This document shows positions 35,385 through 46,557 of a stretch of DNA of 64,000 bases, piece by piece. This DNA is from Papilionanthe hookeriana x Papilionanthe teres (taxonomy: Eukaryota; Streptophyta; Magnoliopsida; Asparagales; Orchidaceae): contig CM040430.1 of NCBI GenBank assembly GCA_022702705.1, forward strand, positions 70,693,982-70,757,981, read 5' to 3'. Numbering within the stretch: the stretch's first letter is position 1; the number at the start of each line of letters is the position of its first letter. The notes beneath the pieces are model-generated. The model was not told the DNA's origin and ran no database searches. It saw nothing but the letters and a program-made list of their open reading frames with translations. Position numbers and translations under genes: made by a program.

Positions 35385-36518
35385 CTACTCTTCATCCTCA
35401 TCATCATCATCATCTTGCTCGTTCCAATCTCTGGATGGCACATAAGGTATATAGAATGGATGAGGTGGCATCTCAGCACTCTGATCTCCTCTAATCAGCC
35501 TATCAAAATATTGCTGATAATTCTCCTCATATTCATCATGTTTTACAATATATCTCTCAACATTATCCAGCTTACCATCCATATCTCTCACATGCTCTCA
35601 AGTAAGACTCACTTTTTTCAAAATCTTTCTTAATAAATCAGTCTGTGAATCAGTAGATGACGAAGCACGTGAAGTAGTAGCACGTGAAGCAGAAGCAGCA
35701 GAAGCAGAAGCAGTAGAAGCCCTACGAAATTCTCCTCTCCAACCAAACTCTGAATGTACAGTGTAAGCACCAACGTTTACACTGGTAATTGGTCTCAATG
35801 ACTGAAGTACCTCTTCCCAGGTTTCAATTTTTACTCCAGATCTTTCACATAGTGAATGAATCAAAGAAGAAAATCCTATACCTGCAGTCGTGGTTGATCT
35901 ATCACAGTTCAAAACACTTCCAATATCAATAGGCTTCCCATGCTGAATACAATGGTTCTACACAGCTCTTTTTCTTGTCACTTCACTGGTATGACTTGAA
36001 GGTAACAACTTAGATGAGATAAAATAATGCCATGCCTTAGAAATGACATTCAATTTGGAAGCAGGAAAGTTCACTCTTCTATCATTTGTAATTTTCCATA
36101 ATCCTCTTCCATCAGTCAGAAACTCCATAATCTCATCTAATTCTCCTTCCGAAGGATGATAGTTTGAATAAAAACTAAACATGTCAGAAGGTAGTCCATA
36201 AAAGGTATTGATTGCACCCGAGAAAATTTTACTTCATGCCTCCTAACCATCACCTGATTTTCCTCTGCAGCAAGTAAATTTGCAAAAAATTCTCTTACCA
36301 CGTAAACAACAAGAACAACGTGAGAAGCAACAATAATTCTGCCAGTTTCTTCTTGCAATCATATCTTCAGTCACCTCTCCTGGCTTACTAAACACTAGCT
36401 CAGTAATCAACTTACGTGATTGCAATGCATTGACGTATCATTCCTCGGCCCTCAAACTAACAAATTTGTCAGAATCAAACTTTGTCTTTTCTCGTGCACG
36501 CTTTAACTTTGGAGCCAT
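35385..36518 (-). pseudogene. E5 post-pol ORF 2, 'putative plant transposon protein' type
   Basis: Starts MAPKLKRAREKTKFDSDKF at 36518. It continues in broken frames with MFSFYSNYHPSEGELDEIM, FLTDGRGLWKI, RVNFPASKLNVISKAWHYF and KLLPSSHTSEVTRKRAV, then CDRSTTTAGIGFSSLIHSLC and an Ala/Ser-rich stretch. It ends with a coiled-coil-like segment (MDGKLDNVERYIVKHDEYEE) and an acidic DDDDDEDEE tail. The FPASKLNVISKAWHYF block is the Transposase_32-like core. Breaks occur near 36440, 36250, 35957 and 35597. The function of this domain is not established. Confidence 0.7.
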
Positions 36519-37363
36519 CTCTAAATTCACAAAAAATTCACCATAAATTCCAAAATCAAACTAAACTTGCTAAATTATCTTTCGAAAGATATTTTCACTA
36601 AATCCAAGCAATTTATCAAGCTTTTCATCAAATTTTCACCATGAATAGTGATTTTAAGATCTTCCAAAATGTACTCAAAATACATGGTGAAAATCAAAAT
36701 TTTTTACTTATGAGTAGTGCTCTTACCTCAAGGAATGCAAATCTAACAATTTTTATTGAGATCGGCTCTTAAATGATCTACAATATGATACCCTAGGCTC
36801 CTTTTTCGCGGCAAAGCAAAGGTTGAAAACGATGGGGCGATTGAAAATGGCAATTTTCTAGTTTTTAACTTTCAGGAATCAATTTTCGCGAGCTGGCGCC
36901 TAAGCACGACCTATCGGTGCTTAGCCGCGAAATTTGGCGCGTAAGCGCCGGCACTTTGGCGCTTAGCCGCCAATACCCAAATTTTTATAATTAAGGTATA
37001 TGCACTAAATCACTTTGTTAATTACCCTTAATTATTCCAAAATAGTTATTTTTTCCCACATGAATCTTCTAATACTCTAAATCAAAATTTAATAACCATT
37101 GATTCCATACAAATTTCACAAAAACACAAACTTATATTAAAAAAAACATAACATTCAATACAATACTAGAGTTTTTATCCAAACATAAAGGATAAAATTC
37201 TCAAAATACAAGACACTATAATCTTAAACTGATAAGTGTACATCTCTAAGATGTACCCATCACATCATCAGACATATATAAAAACATTAAACACACCAAA
37301 TATGAACTCACAAGAACACTAACATAACACATAAGACACTAAACAAATAGAAACAAAACACTT
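36519..37363 (-). other. E5 spacer with GGCGC hairpin cluster
   Basis: Non-coding. At 36889-36959 lie CTGGCGCCTAAGCAC, GGTGCTTAGCCGCG, GGCGCGTAAGCGCC and GGCGCTTAGCCGCC, which can pair with one another. They sit about 370 bases before ORF 2 on the transcribed (minus) strand. The rest is AT-rich with no recognised feature. Confidence 0.55.
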
Positions 37364-37777
37364 TTAATTCCACTCTCCATTAGGTGGAATATAACCAGGA
37401 CCACTATTATTCTCATTTGACCCTTCAGGAATATAAATTTGATAGAACAGGGAATCATTGTTCATTCTTATATCATCTTCTTCAATCCATTTATTCTTCA
37501 CAAACATCACCTTATCTATTTCTTCCACATACCTTGAATGATTGAATTGCATCTTGAGTTGCCATCTCATGTGATCCAGATGTAAAGTAATATCATTGAT
37601 CTTTGCTTCCATTGAAGTCACTCGGGCTTCAATTTTTACAATCATCTCTGCAATACCTTGATTGCTAACCGCCAGATATCCATTAAATAACTCCTTAGCA
37701 CTATCACTAATGAACTTACTTTTATCAGAATCTTGCTTCTTCTTCATCTCGTTCTCCCACGAAGACATGGTGCTCAA
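37364..37777 (-). CDS. E5 post-pol ORF 1, short coiled-coil form
   Basis: An uninterrupted 137-codon frame starting MSTMSSWENEMKKKQDSD and ending GPGYIPPNGEWN. The middle (about residues 40-90) has heptad-like spacing (IAEMIVKIEARVTSMEAKIN, ITLHLDHMRWQLKMQF). The DHMRWQLKMQF stretch matches DHIDWRMEEQF in the tail of E2 ORF 1. It therefore looks like a shortened ORF 1 lacking the Transposase_32-like core. No membrane segment is seen. Whether it is translated is unknown. Confidence 0.5.
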   Translation of the reverse strand: MSTMSSWENEMKKKQDSDKSKFISDSAKELFNGYLAVSNQGIAEMIVKIEARVTSMEAKINDITLHLDHMRWQLKMQFNHSRYVEEIDKVMFVKNKWIEEDDIRMNNDSLFYQIYIPEGSNENNSGPGYIPPNGEWN

Positions 37778-37969
37778 AATTCTCTTCTTAGACTTCAGAA
37801 ATTAAAATAGGACTTGGGGCAAGTGTTTTCCTTAAGTCAGGACCTTTTTATAGACTTGGAAGATGCTAGAATATTCTCCAACACGTTTAGAATCTCCTAA
37901 ATAACTCCCACAACTTCTCCCCCACGATCTAGGCTCTAAATTCACATTTTTCACGTTTTTTATAATTGT

Positions 37970-38005
37970 GGCGCCTAAGCGCCAACTAGTTGGCGCTTAG
38001 CCGCC
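37970..38005. repeat. Near-perfect GGCGC palindrome before ORF 1
   Basis: 37976-37999 is a perfect 24-bp palindrome (half site TAAGCGCCAACT). With its flanks GGCGCC and GCCGCC it extends to 36 bp with one mismatched pair. It lies about 190 bases before the ORF 1 start on the minus strand. Confidence 0.85.
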
Positions 38006-38254
38006 AGTGCACAATTTAGCACAGGTCCACTAAGCGTCCAAATTCTCATTCCGACTTTTCCAAATCATCAATTATGGTCAAATAAACTCCACGTAAGTTT
38101 AAAAACTCCAAATTACTACCACTAAAAACATAAAAACAAACCAAATGAAGCAAACAAAACACACAAAATAAACATAAAGCAAGCACACCGATAAATATGG
38201 GTTGCCTCCCACAAAGCGCTTGTTCTAACGTCTTCGACTCGACATACCCGTAAC

Positions 38255-39300
38255 TCATTCCGAGTGATCCAACATTAAATTCTCATCGGATTTTGATTTA
38301 TTGATCGAAAAATATGGTTTAAGTCTATGTCCGTTAACTTTAAATATTTTTCCAGTCTTAGGATCTTGAATATCTACAGCTCCATAAGAATAAACTTTTA
38401 TCATAATGAATGGACCCATCCACATGGACTTAAGTTTTCCAGAAAATATTCTCAATCTAGTATTATGCAACAAAACTTGTTGTCCTGGTTCAAGATTTTT
38501 GGTAAGAATCTTCCGATCATGCCATAACTTCATTTTTTCCTTATAAATCTTAGCATTTTCATAAGATTCATTCCTTATTTCTTAAAGCTCATTCAATTGC
38601 AATAATCTCTTTTCAGTAGCAACTTTCAAATTATAATTGAACTCTTGAATAGCCAAATAAGCCTTATGCTCAAGTTCAAAAGGTAAATGACAAGCTTTTC
38701 CAAAAATCAGCATATATGGGGACATTCCTATAGATGTTCTGTAAGCAGTCCTATAGGCCCACAAAGCATAATCCAGTTTAATTGACCAATCCTATCTATT
38801 TGGATTAACAGTTTTTCCTAATATTCTTTTAATTTCACGATTGGATAATTCAACCAAACCACTTGTATGCGGGTGATAAGCAGTAGCAATGCGATGATTA
38901 ATATGATATTTCTTTGCTAACTTCCCATTAATCGCATTTCTAAAATGACTTCCTCCATCAGTTGTGATTACTCTTGGTATTCCAAATCTGCAAAATATAT
39001 TCTTTTCTAAAAACTTTGCAACACTTTGAGCATCACATCGAGGTGAAGCAATAGCTTCAATCCATTTGGAAACATAGTCTACTGTTATCCAAATATAAGC
39101 ATTTCCAAAAGATGGTGTAAATGGTCCCATAAAATCTAATCCCCAAACATCAAATATTTCAACTTCCAACATATAATTGAGGGGCGTCTAATTTCTTCTA
39201 CAAATATTGCCTACACGCTGGCATCTATCACAATTTTTAATATAAACATTCACATCCTTAAAAATTGTAGGCCAATAAAATCCAGATTGTAATATTTTAT
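38255..39300 (-). pseudogene. E5 integrase
   Basis: The zinc domain is read from the end of the 39787-39188 frame (CHDFDYGGHFG, NCDRCQRVG). The catalytic core 39172-38792 has GLDFMGPFTPSFGNA (first D), TTDGGSHFRN (second D) and SNREIKRILGK (E), so DD35E is complete. 38764-38582 continues with MWAYRTAYRTSIGMSP. 38533-38255 is the C-terminal GPY/F-like domain with LRIFSGKLKSMWMGPF and FKVNGHRLKPYF. Stops at 39187, near 38790 and near 38580 separate the pieces, so despite an intact active site the copy is dead. Confidence 0.85.
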
Positions 39301-40321
39301 ATGCAGTTTTATCACTTCCAAAATGTCCCCCATAATCAAAATCATGACATTTTTGAATAATTTCATAAGTCTCTTCCAAAGGTACACTTCTTCGAATTAT
39401 AAGATCCTTTCCTTGTTTATATAAAAATGGGTCATCCCAAAAATAAGTCTTAGCATCAGACAGAAATTTCTTGTTTTCATGATATGTCAAGCCATAGGGT
39501 ATAATATTACTAATAATAAAGTTTACTATGTCTGCATACCACGGAACACTCCGTTCTTTAACAGTGAACATTTTTTCATCAGGAAAATGTTCATTAATTT
39601 CTTCAATAGCACAGAAAGATTTTTCAATTTCAAGCATGGACAAATGATCAACAATTTGATTATCAGAACCCTTCCTATCTACTATCTCAAAATCAAATTC
39701 TTGCAAAAGAAGAATCCATCTTATAAGTCTCGGTTTTGCATCATTTTTCTTCATTAAGTATTTGATAGCAGAGTGATCAGCATGCACAACACATTTAGTT
39801 CCAATTAAATATGATCGAAATTTATCAAAGGCAAATACTATAGCAAATAAATCTTTCTCAGTAGTGGTATAATTACTTTGAGCTTCATTAAGAGTTTAAC
39901 TAGCATAATAAATTACTTTGAAAATTTTATCATATTTCTGACCCAAAACAGCACCAATAACATAATCACTAGCATCACACATTAATTCAAAAGGTTTTTC
40001 CCAATTTGGTGAAATTATTACAGGTGCAGTGATTAATTTTTCTTTTAATGTTTCAAAGGCTTTATGGCAGTCATCATCAAAATTAAAAATTGCATCATTT
40101 TCCAGTAAACGACATAAAGGTTTTGTAATCTTTGAAAAATCTTTATTGTAACGCCTGTAGAATCCAGCATGTCCTAAAAAACTTCTAATTTCCCTTAATT
40201 TGGTTGGGCAAGGTAAATTAGATATAACTTGAATTTTTGCAGGATCTACCTCCAAAACTTTTTCTGAATCCGATGTCCCAAAACAATTCCTCCAGCTACC
40301 ATAAATTGGCAGTTTTCCCAA
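39188..40321 (-). pseudogene. E5 RNase H
   Basis: 40321-39896 carries the RT-RNase H connection (IRSFLGHAGFYRRYNKDFSK) and FELMCDASDYVIGAVLG with the first catalytic D. A stop at about 39898 cuts the KTLNEAQSNYTTTEKD segment. 39787-39188 resumes with HADHSAIKYLM (D), RWILLLQEFDFEIVDRKGSD and VDHLSMLE, then leads into integrase. The catalytic residues are recognisable. Confidence 0.8.
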
Positions 40322-41000
40322 TTAAGGATCAAATTAGTTTCTTCACAGCATTTTAGAACTTTAGATAGATGTTCCAAACATGATTCAAATGAAATTCCAA
40401 ACACTGAAAAGTCATCCATAAAAACTTCAATCCCTTTTTCAATTAAATCACAAAAAATAGCCATCATACATCTCTGAAATGTAGCAGGGGCATTACATAA
40501 ACCAAAGGGCATTCTTCTAAAAGAAAACGTACCATAAGGACTGGTAAACGTAGCTTTCTTTTGATCCTCAGGAGCAATTTGAATTTGGTGGTAACCAGTA
40601 TATCCATCCAGAAAATAAAAGTATTTATGCCTAACCAATCTATCCAACATTTAATCTAGAAAAGGGAGTAGAAAATGATCTTTCCTTGTGGCAAGGTTTA
40701 AATTTATATAATCAATGGATATTCATCATCCTGTAACTTGTCTTGTTGGTATCATTTCAATCTTTTCATTAACAGTCACAGTGACTCCTCTTTTCTTAGG
40801 AACACAGTGAATAGGACTAACCCATGCACTATCTGAAATACGGTAGATAATTCCAGCATCCAACCATTTCAAAATTTCATTCTTAACAACGTATTTCATG
40901 ATAGGATTTAATCTCCTTTGGGGATCAGCCCACGGTTTGCAATTATCTTCCATAAGAATTTTGTGCATACAAATTGAAGGACTGATTCCTTTAATATCAG
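40246..41000 (-). pseudogene. E5 reverse transcriptase
   Basis: 40968-40726 is the N-terminal part (MEDNCKPWADPQRRLN, VVKNEILKWLDAGIIYRIS, PIHCVPKKRG). 40650-40246 has the palm with FLDGYTGYHQIQIAPEDQKK, MPFGLCNAPATFQRC and the MDDFSVF catalytic box, then NWENCQFMVAGGIVLGH. Two or three stops lie between 40726 and 40650 and one frameshift near 40250. The part upstream (41285-41000) encodes the acidic PSIEKPPELELK linker in broken frames. Confidence 0.82.
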
Positions 41001-41285
41001 CAATTTTTCATCCAAAGGCTTTCTTGTGCTTCTTCAAAATTTCAAGCAAACTCTCTTTTTTTATTCAGTTAATTGAGAGGAAATTATAACAGGCAAGGTT
41101 GAGGATTCACCTAGAAAAACATACTTCAAATGATCAGAAAGCATTTTTAACTCAAGTTCAGGAGGTTTTTCAATTGATGGACCATAAGATTTATCCTTTT
41201 CAGTCATATCCAACAATTCAAAATTTTCACGAACATACTTTAAATCTTCTTCTTGAAAATCTTCAGAATCAAATAACTCCTCAGC

Positions 41286-42206
41286 TTACTTATATTCAAA
41301 TTCTTCTCTTTCAGCTTTCTCTTCATAAGTTGATTTGAAATGACATTCACTTAAATATTCAATAACATCCATCCTATAACACTCATCTTCTTTACCTCTA
41401 GCAGGATATTTCATTGATTTTGAAGTATTAAATGTAACAGTCTGATCATTAACCCTCATCATAAATTCCCCTTTTTTCACATCTATCATGGCTCTTCCTG
41501 TAGCTATAAAAGGTCTCCCCAAAATTATGGGGTTCTCTTTATCTTCCGCCATATCTAACACAATGAAATCAACAAGAAAAATAAATTGATCTACTTTTAC
41601 CAAAACATCTTCTATAACTCCTCTAGTATATGTGATCGAACGATCTGTTAATTGCAGATTTACAGTAGTCGGAGATATTTCTCCTAGTCCCAGTCTTTTG
41701 AACATTAATAGAGGCATAAGGTTAATGCTTGCACCCAAATCACATAAAGCTTTTCCACATAATCTTTCTCCGATTACACATGGAATTGTGAAACTACCAG
41801 GATCAATAAGTTTTTCAGGAAGCTTTTTCTGAATTATCGCACTGCACTCCTCACTAAGTGCAACAGTCTCATTTTCTTCAAACTTCCTCTTTTTATTAAG
41901 AATATCCTTCATAAATTTTGCATAGCTTGGCATTTGTTCTATGGTTTCAGCAAATGGAATATTGATGGTATGCTTCTTTAATATCTCCAAGAATTTTGAA
42001 AATTGCTTATCCAACTTTTGTTGACGAAGTCTCTGAGGAAATGGAGGTGGTGATTTTTCTAAATTAACCTTAGGTGGAGAAATATGTCTTTCAAAACCTT
42101 TTTGAGCGTCTTCTTTAGGTCTTTCAATCTCCTCTTTCTCTACTTCAGTTTCTTTTTTAACTATACCTTCCAATTCTTTTCCACTTCTCAGTAGAATTGC
42201 TTTCAT
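41286..42206 (-). CDS. E5 protease-containing frame, 306 codons
   Basis: The longest open frame in the window. Order: IxLRSGKELEG-type start (MKAILLRSGKELEG), a Lys/Glu-rich linker, LDKQFSKFLEILKKHTINIP, KFMKDILNKKRKF, SFTIPCVIG, then the protease active site ALCDLGASINLMPL (about residue 150) with the catalytic aspartate, and IILGRPFIATGRAMID (about residue 235). It ends at a stop after EEFEYK, so the frame to RT is closed. In life it would be part of a gag-pol polyprotein that the protease itself cleaves. Confidence 0.8.
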   Translation of the reverse strand: MKAILLRSGKELEGIVKKETEVEKEEIERPKEDAQKGFERHISPPKVNLEKSPPPFPQRLRQQKLDKQFSKFLEILKKHTINIPFAETIEQMPSYAKFMKDILNKKRKFEENETVALSEECSAIIQKKLPEKLIDPGSFTIPCVIGERLCGKALCDLGASINLMPLLMFKRLGLGEISPTTVNLQLTDRSITYTRGVIEDVLVKVDQFIFLVDFIVLDMAEDKENPIILGRPFIATGRAMIDVKKGEFMMRVNDQTVTFNTSKSMKYPARGKEDECYRMDVIEYLSECHFKSTYEEKAEREEFEYK

Positions 42207-43468
42207 TTATTCTTTATTCTTTTCTCTTTGATTCACTTCAGTATTACATGAAAGCATTCCTTGGGATCTATTACTTAAGGCATTTGCAATTTGTCCCAAT
42301 TGATTTTCAATATTTCTGATGGTTGCTCCTTGAATTTGTAATTGATTTCCCATATGTGATACTACTTCTTCCATAGACAACTTCTTCTCCTTATTTTGTA
42401 AAGCATTGTTATAACCTGAAGGATAAGTTAATCTATTATTATTATTACCTTGGTTGTTCCAATTCCTCAATGGGTTTACTTGTGTATTCCCTCGTTGTTG
42501 ATTACCACCACCCTGATTATTGTTAGTCGAGTAAAAATTTGGATGATTCTTCCAACCTGGGTTATAATAATTGGAATATGGGTTGTTAGGTTTGATTATA
42601 GCATTCATAGTTTCTGGTGAAGAATAAGAATCTACCATTTGGCCTAATGAACTTTCTTCAATCATGAAATTTAGCTGAGAAAAATTCATCCCAAATTGGT
42701 CTATCTTCCTTGATACAACAACATCTTGATTTGCTAACATTGTAAAAGAATCATTTTCATAAACACTGGCTACCTTTTTAGGATTTAATCTTTTAAAAGG
42801 CCATTGAAAATTATTAGTAGCCATTTCTTCAATTAAAGCATAAGCATTAGAAAATGGTTTAGACATTAATGATCCACCAGCAGCAGCATCGATGATTGAT
42901 CTAAGAGATCCAACTAATCCATTATAAAAAGTTTGAGTTATTAACTAATCTGGTATCACATGATGTGGGCATTTCCTGAGGAGATCTTTAAATATTTCTC
43001 ATGCTTCATATATTGATTCTCCTTCAAACTGACAAAAAGATGTTATATCATTTCTCAACTTAGCAGTCTTAGATGGTGGAAAATATTTAGCAAGGAATTT
43101 TTGTGACAGTTCACCCCAAGTTCTAATTGATCCAGGTGCTAACGAATGTAACCACATTTTAGCTTTATCCCTTAGTGAGAAAGGAAAAAGTCTAAGTCTA
43201 ATAGCATCATCCGAAACACCATCATATTTAAAAGTAGCACACAACTCTAGAAAATTAGCAAGATGCAAATTAGGATCTTCAGTTGTTGTTCCCCAAACTG
43301 ATAATTTGACACCATTTGGATAATAGCAGGTTTAAGCTCAAAAGAATTAGCAGCTACAACAAGGTTTTGAATACTACCACGAAGTTCATCTACTGTAGGG
43401 TTAACATAATCTCTTAAAGGTCTTAATTCTTGATGGATGCCAACATTTTGATTTTGATGGTTTGCCAT
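42207..43468 (-). pseudogene. E5 gag
   Basis: 43468-43247 is the N-terminus (MANHQNQNVG, VDELRGSIQNLVVAANSF), frameshifted near 43295. 43268-42999 is the capsid-like domain (MHLANFLELCATFKYDG, LRDKAKMWLHSLAPGSIRTW, FLAKYFPPSKTAKLRND). A stop follows IYEA at about 42998. 42866-42207 continues with ALIEEMATNNFQW and an Asn/Gly/Gln-rich stretch, then VVSHMGNQLQIQGATIRNIE. One stop separates gag from the protease frame. I see no CCHC knuckle. Confidence 0.82.
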
Positions 43469-43708
43469 TTCTTGAATATTTTTTCTTTTTCTGTATTTTT
43501 AATTTTTTTGGTTTTTTTTTATAGTTCTTTCAAATTCAGAATCGTAAGGCACAAGTCCTTCAGAACCTGAACTACGCATACAATAATAAAACAAAACAAA
43601 ATACAACACACTAACAAATATAAAGAAAAGTAAAAATTTATAATTTCTTAATTCCCTTTAAAATGCAATTTAAATTAATTTCTCAAGCAACGACTCCAAA
43701 AACTTGAT

Positions 43709-43737
43709 CCCCGATAGATATAAGTGCAACGGCGCCA
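43709..43737 (-). other. E5 primer-binding site, split
   Basis: The plus strand reads GATCCCCG, then 12 extra bases (ATAGATATAAGT), then GCAACGGCGCCA. Joined, the two outer parts equal the tRNA-Asp 3' end. The words AGATATAAGTGC occur again at 43754-43765, so the insert looks like a local duplication. The GGCGCCA part nearest the LTR, where primer extension starts, is intact. Confidence 0.7.
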
Positions 43738-43767
43738 AAAACTTGGTACCGCCAGATATAAGTGCGT

Positions 43768-45513
43768 TGATGATTTTAGATATGAAAATTATGATTTTAT
43801 AATATGAGATACTACGCAAGTATGCGTATCGTTTATCAAGTAATATAGGACTTTTCGATTAAGCCCTGAGATATCGAACCCACAGAGAAAATGTGAAATC
43901 TTTAAAGGAATCAGAGAAATTATCTTTTTACTTTCTTTAATTGTTTTCAAAAAGTATGTCTTGATTTTGAAAAGTTTTGAAGGTTGATATGTCCTTTTTT
44001 TTAATTTTCTTAATACAATGCAAAGCAAGAAATTAAAATTACAACAACTAATAACACTGGATGTAAAATAATATTAACTAGAATATCTTTTCTTTCATTT
44101 CATGAAGTAGTAATAATTCTTAAATTATTGTTGTGGAAGTATTCAAATTTTTGTTGTGACAGATAAAAGCAATTGTATTCTTTACCCTTACTTGGTTCTA
44201 TAAAGAACATAGATTAATTTAAAATTTATATTATTTTGAACATGGTTAGGCAGGGAAGATACCAGTCTCTCACTCTAGAGTTCCCTCGATTCCCACCATC
44301 TGGGGGCTAACTTCTCATAAAAAAACTCAAAACTTCAAACCAATCTTGGGGGTTTTAGCCTGTCACTCGAAAATCCTCTAATTTTACTCCCTTTTATAAA
44401 AATATCTTCTAATATTACATTCAATTATATGAACTACAGTTCTCACCCATATAGTTTCATGTGATTCTTACTAACTTTTATGAGACAATACCGCATTGGA
44501 TCTTACATAATCTCAAGAAATTTTACAACTTAACAGGCCAAATTAAGAAGTAAACAAAGTTTTGAGAATCAATCTTCACAACTTCTTCCAACTTTTAAAC
44601 ACTTATACTTTCCACAACAGTTCTCTTTAAATTAGTTACTTCTCCATTTAAGAAAGAAAAAGATAAAGTAAACTACTCAGAATGCATTGAGAAAATATAA
44701 AAATACATTGATTTGAAATTAAAAACAACGATAAGAAAAATAATAAACGAAAACAAGTATTAATAAACTAAATAAAAGTAAACACTTATCTGAAAATCCT
44801 CTCTGCAAGACTAAGGAAGTTCCTATGAAACTTTGACTCTTCGCTAAAGTACTTCTCAGAGCAAGTCTCCTAACTCCATTGACTCAGAATACAGACTTCA
44901 GACTTCAATAAAAACTAATCTAAAAGAAAGAAAAGAAGTGAGAAGAAGAATACTTCACTCTGACCCTTTTCTCCTTTCTACTCTCTACTCCTACTCTAAA
45001 TAAAAACTTTTAAAATGCAGTGGATGAACAATGGAAATACTCTTCAAAATGCAGTGGAAGAGTCTCCTCAAATTCTTTCCTAAGACTCTCTTTAAATAGT
45101 AAACCAAAAGGTGACTTGGTGTCTCTTCAAAATGTGTCCAGATTCGATGTATCTACCAAGGAACGCACCCCTTCATTCAAACTTCCCGCCCAAAGGAAGT
45201 TATGGACGTTACCACCAAGAGTTGCATCCCATCCCCTTTGAAATTGGCGCCAAATCCATTTGAATCTCGATTTTTAACTGTGGCGGCTAAGCACCGGCTA
45301 AGCGCCGGCTTAACGGTGCTTAGCCGCCAGTGCAAAATTTTTTATTTTTCATTTTTTTGCTCCAAATTTGATCCAATTTTGCTTCTTTCATCATGACCAT
45401 CCATTTTCATCATACCTGCAAGAAAAACATAAAATATCTTCCATTAAAGTGCAATATCATTAAAAATAGGTATAAAAATGTGCATAAAAATACTATATAT
45501 TTTAGGTGTATCA
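43768..45513 (-). mobile_element. E5 5' LTR
   Basis: 1746 bp between TGATGATTTT and TTAGGTGTATCA. It contains CTACGCAAGTATGCGTATCG (43812) near one end, the CTGTCACTC..TTTAGTCC-type block shared with other copies, and a 14-bp perfect inverted repeat at 45282-45328. The bases after it, CTACG (45514-45518), begin the neighbouring same-family LTR at its own base 45, so E5 seems to have inserted into that LTR. Confidence 0.75.
45282..45328. repeat. 14-bp perfect inverted repeat in LTR
   Basis: GGCGGCTAAGCACC (45282-45295) pairs exactly with GGTGCTTAGCCGCC (45315-45328). The 19-base loop GGCTAAGCGCCGGCTTAAC carries further GGCT/AGCC words. A decayed version sits at 54487-54528 in the neighbouring LTR. 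Confidence 0.9.
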
Positions 45514-46557
45514 CTACGCAAGTATACGTATCATTTATCAGTTAATATATGACTTTTTAATTAAACCCCGAGATATCGAACCCATAGGGAAATGTCTAAA
45601 TATTTAAAGAAATAAGAAAAGTAACTTATTACATTTTAAAATGATTTTGTAAAGTATGTTTTAAGATATAAAGTCTTTCAAATTTTTTTTTGGTATTTTC
45701 TGAATAAAAAGTAAAGCAAACAACTAAAGTTAATACAACTATAAAATAGTATGAAAGCAAATGAGAATAAAATATCTTTTTCCTCTTTCAATGAATCAAT
45801 AATAATTATGGAATTTCATTGTGAAAGTATGTAAAATGTATTGGGTCAAATTGAAGCAATTTTATTCTTTACCCTTATTTGATTCTATAAAGAACATTGA
45901 TTAATTTGATGATTTGAGATCTTGTAGATGGGTTAGGCAGGAAAGATACTAGCTCTTACTCTAGAGTTCCTTCAATTCCTTCCACCTGGGGGCTAACATC
46001 TCATAACAAAATTTTTCACATCAAACCAAATTAGGGGGCTTTAGCCCATCACTCTAAAGTCCTCTAATTTTACTGACCATTATAAGCATATCTTCCTATT
46101 TATCTGCACTCAATAATATGGACTGCAATTCTCATCCATACAATTGCATGTGATTCTTTCTAATTGCTGATTGAGACAATACCGCATTAAATCTTACATA
46201 ATCTTCCAACAAGTTTTAACATCTTAATTGGCCAAATCAAGAGGTAAATGAAGTTTAAGGTAGTGAATCATCACAACTTCTTTCAACCTTTAAATTTTAT
46301 ACTTCACACAATTTCCTTGCATAATTTAATTACTTCATCATTTAAAAGGAAAATTATAAAAAAACTACTCAAAATTCAGGGAAACACAATCACAACTTGA
46401 TTTGAAAGTAGAAATCATAGTAAAAACACAACAAGTTTTACTTTAAAACCAAATGTAAAATAAGATAAATAATTATCTGAAAATTCTTTCCAAAAGACTC
46501 TTAAAATTCCTTTGAAACTTTGCTTTCCCTTTACAAGATACAATAGAGGTTGACGCT
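45514..46557 (-). mobile_element. Second Athila-type LTR, proximal part
   Basis: Aligns with 43812-44870 of the E5 LTR (CTACGCAAGTATACGTATCA, then the TAGCCCATCACTC and CCTAATTTTACT-type blocks). It lacks the first 44 bases, at the point where E5 begins. It is interrupted at 46558 by giant element D and resumes at 54111. Confidence 0.75.

Larger units (their letters stand above)
34569..45513 (-). mobile_element. Athila-type element E5, nearly complete
   Basis: Read on the minus strand: LTR (45513-43768), PBS (43737-43709), gag, protease, RT, RNase H, integrase, post-pol ORF 1, post-pol ORF 2, then a tail ending at giant element B. It has the longest open frames in the window (protease region 306 codons) and intact catalytic residues in protease, RT and integrase, so it is the youngest Athila-type copy. 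The 3' LTR is missing: sequence stops at 34569 without LTR homology. Confidence 0.85.
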
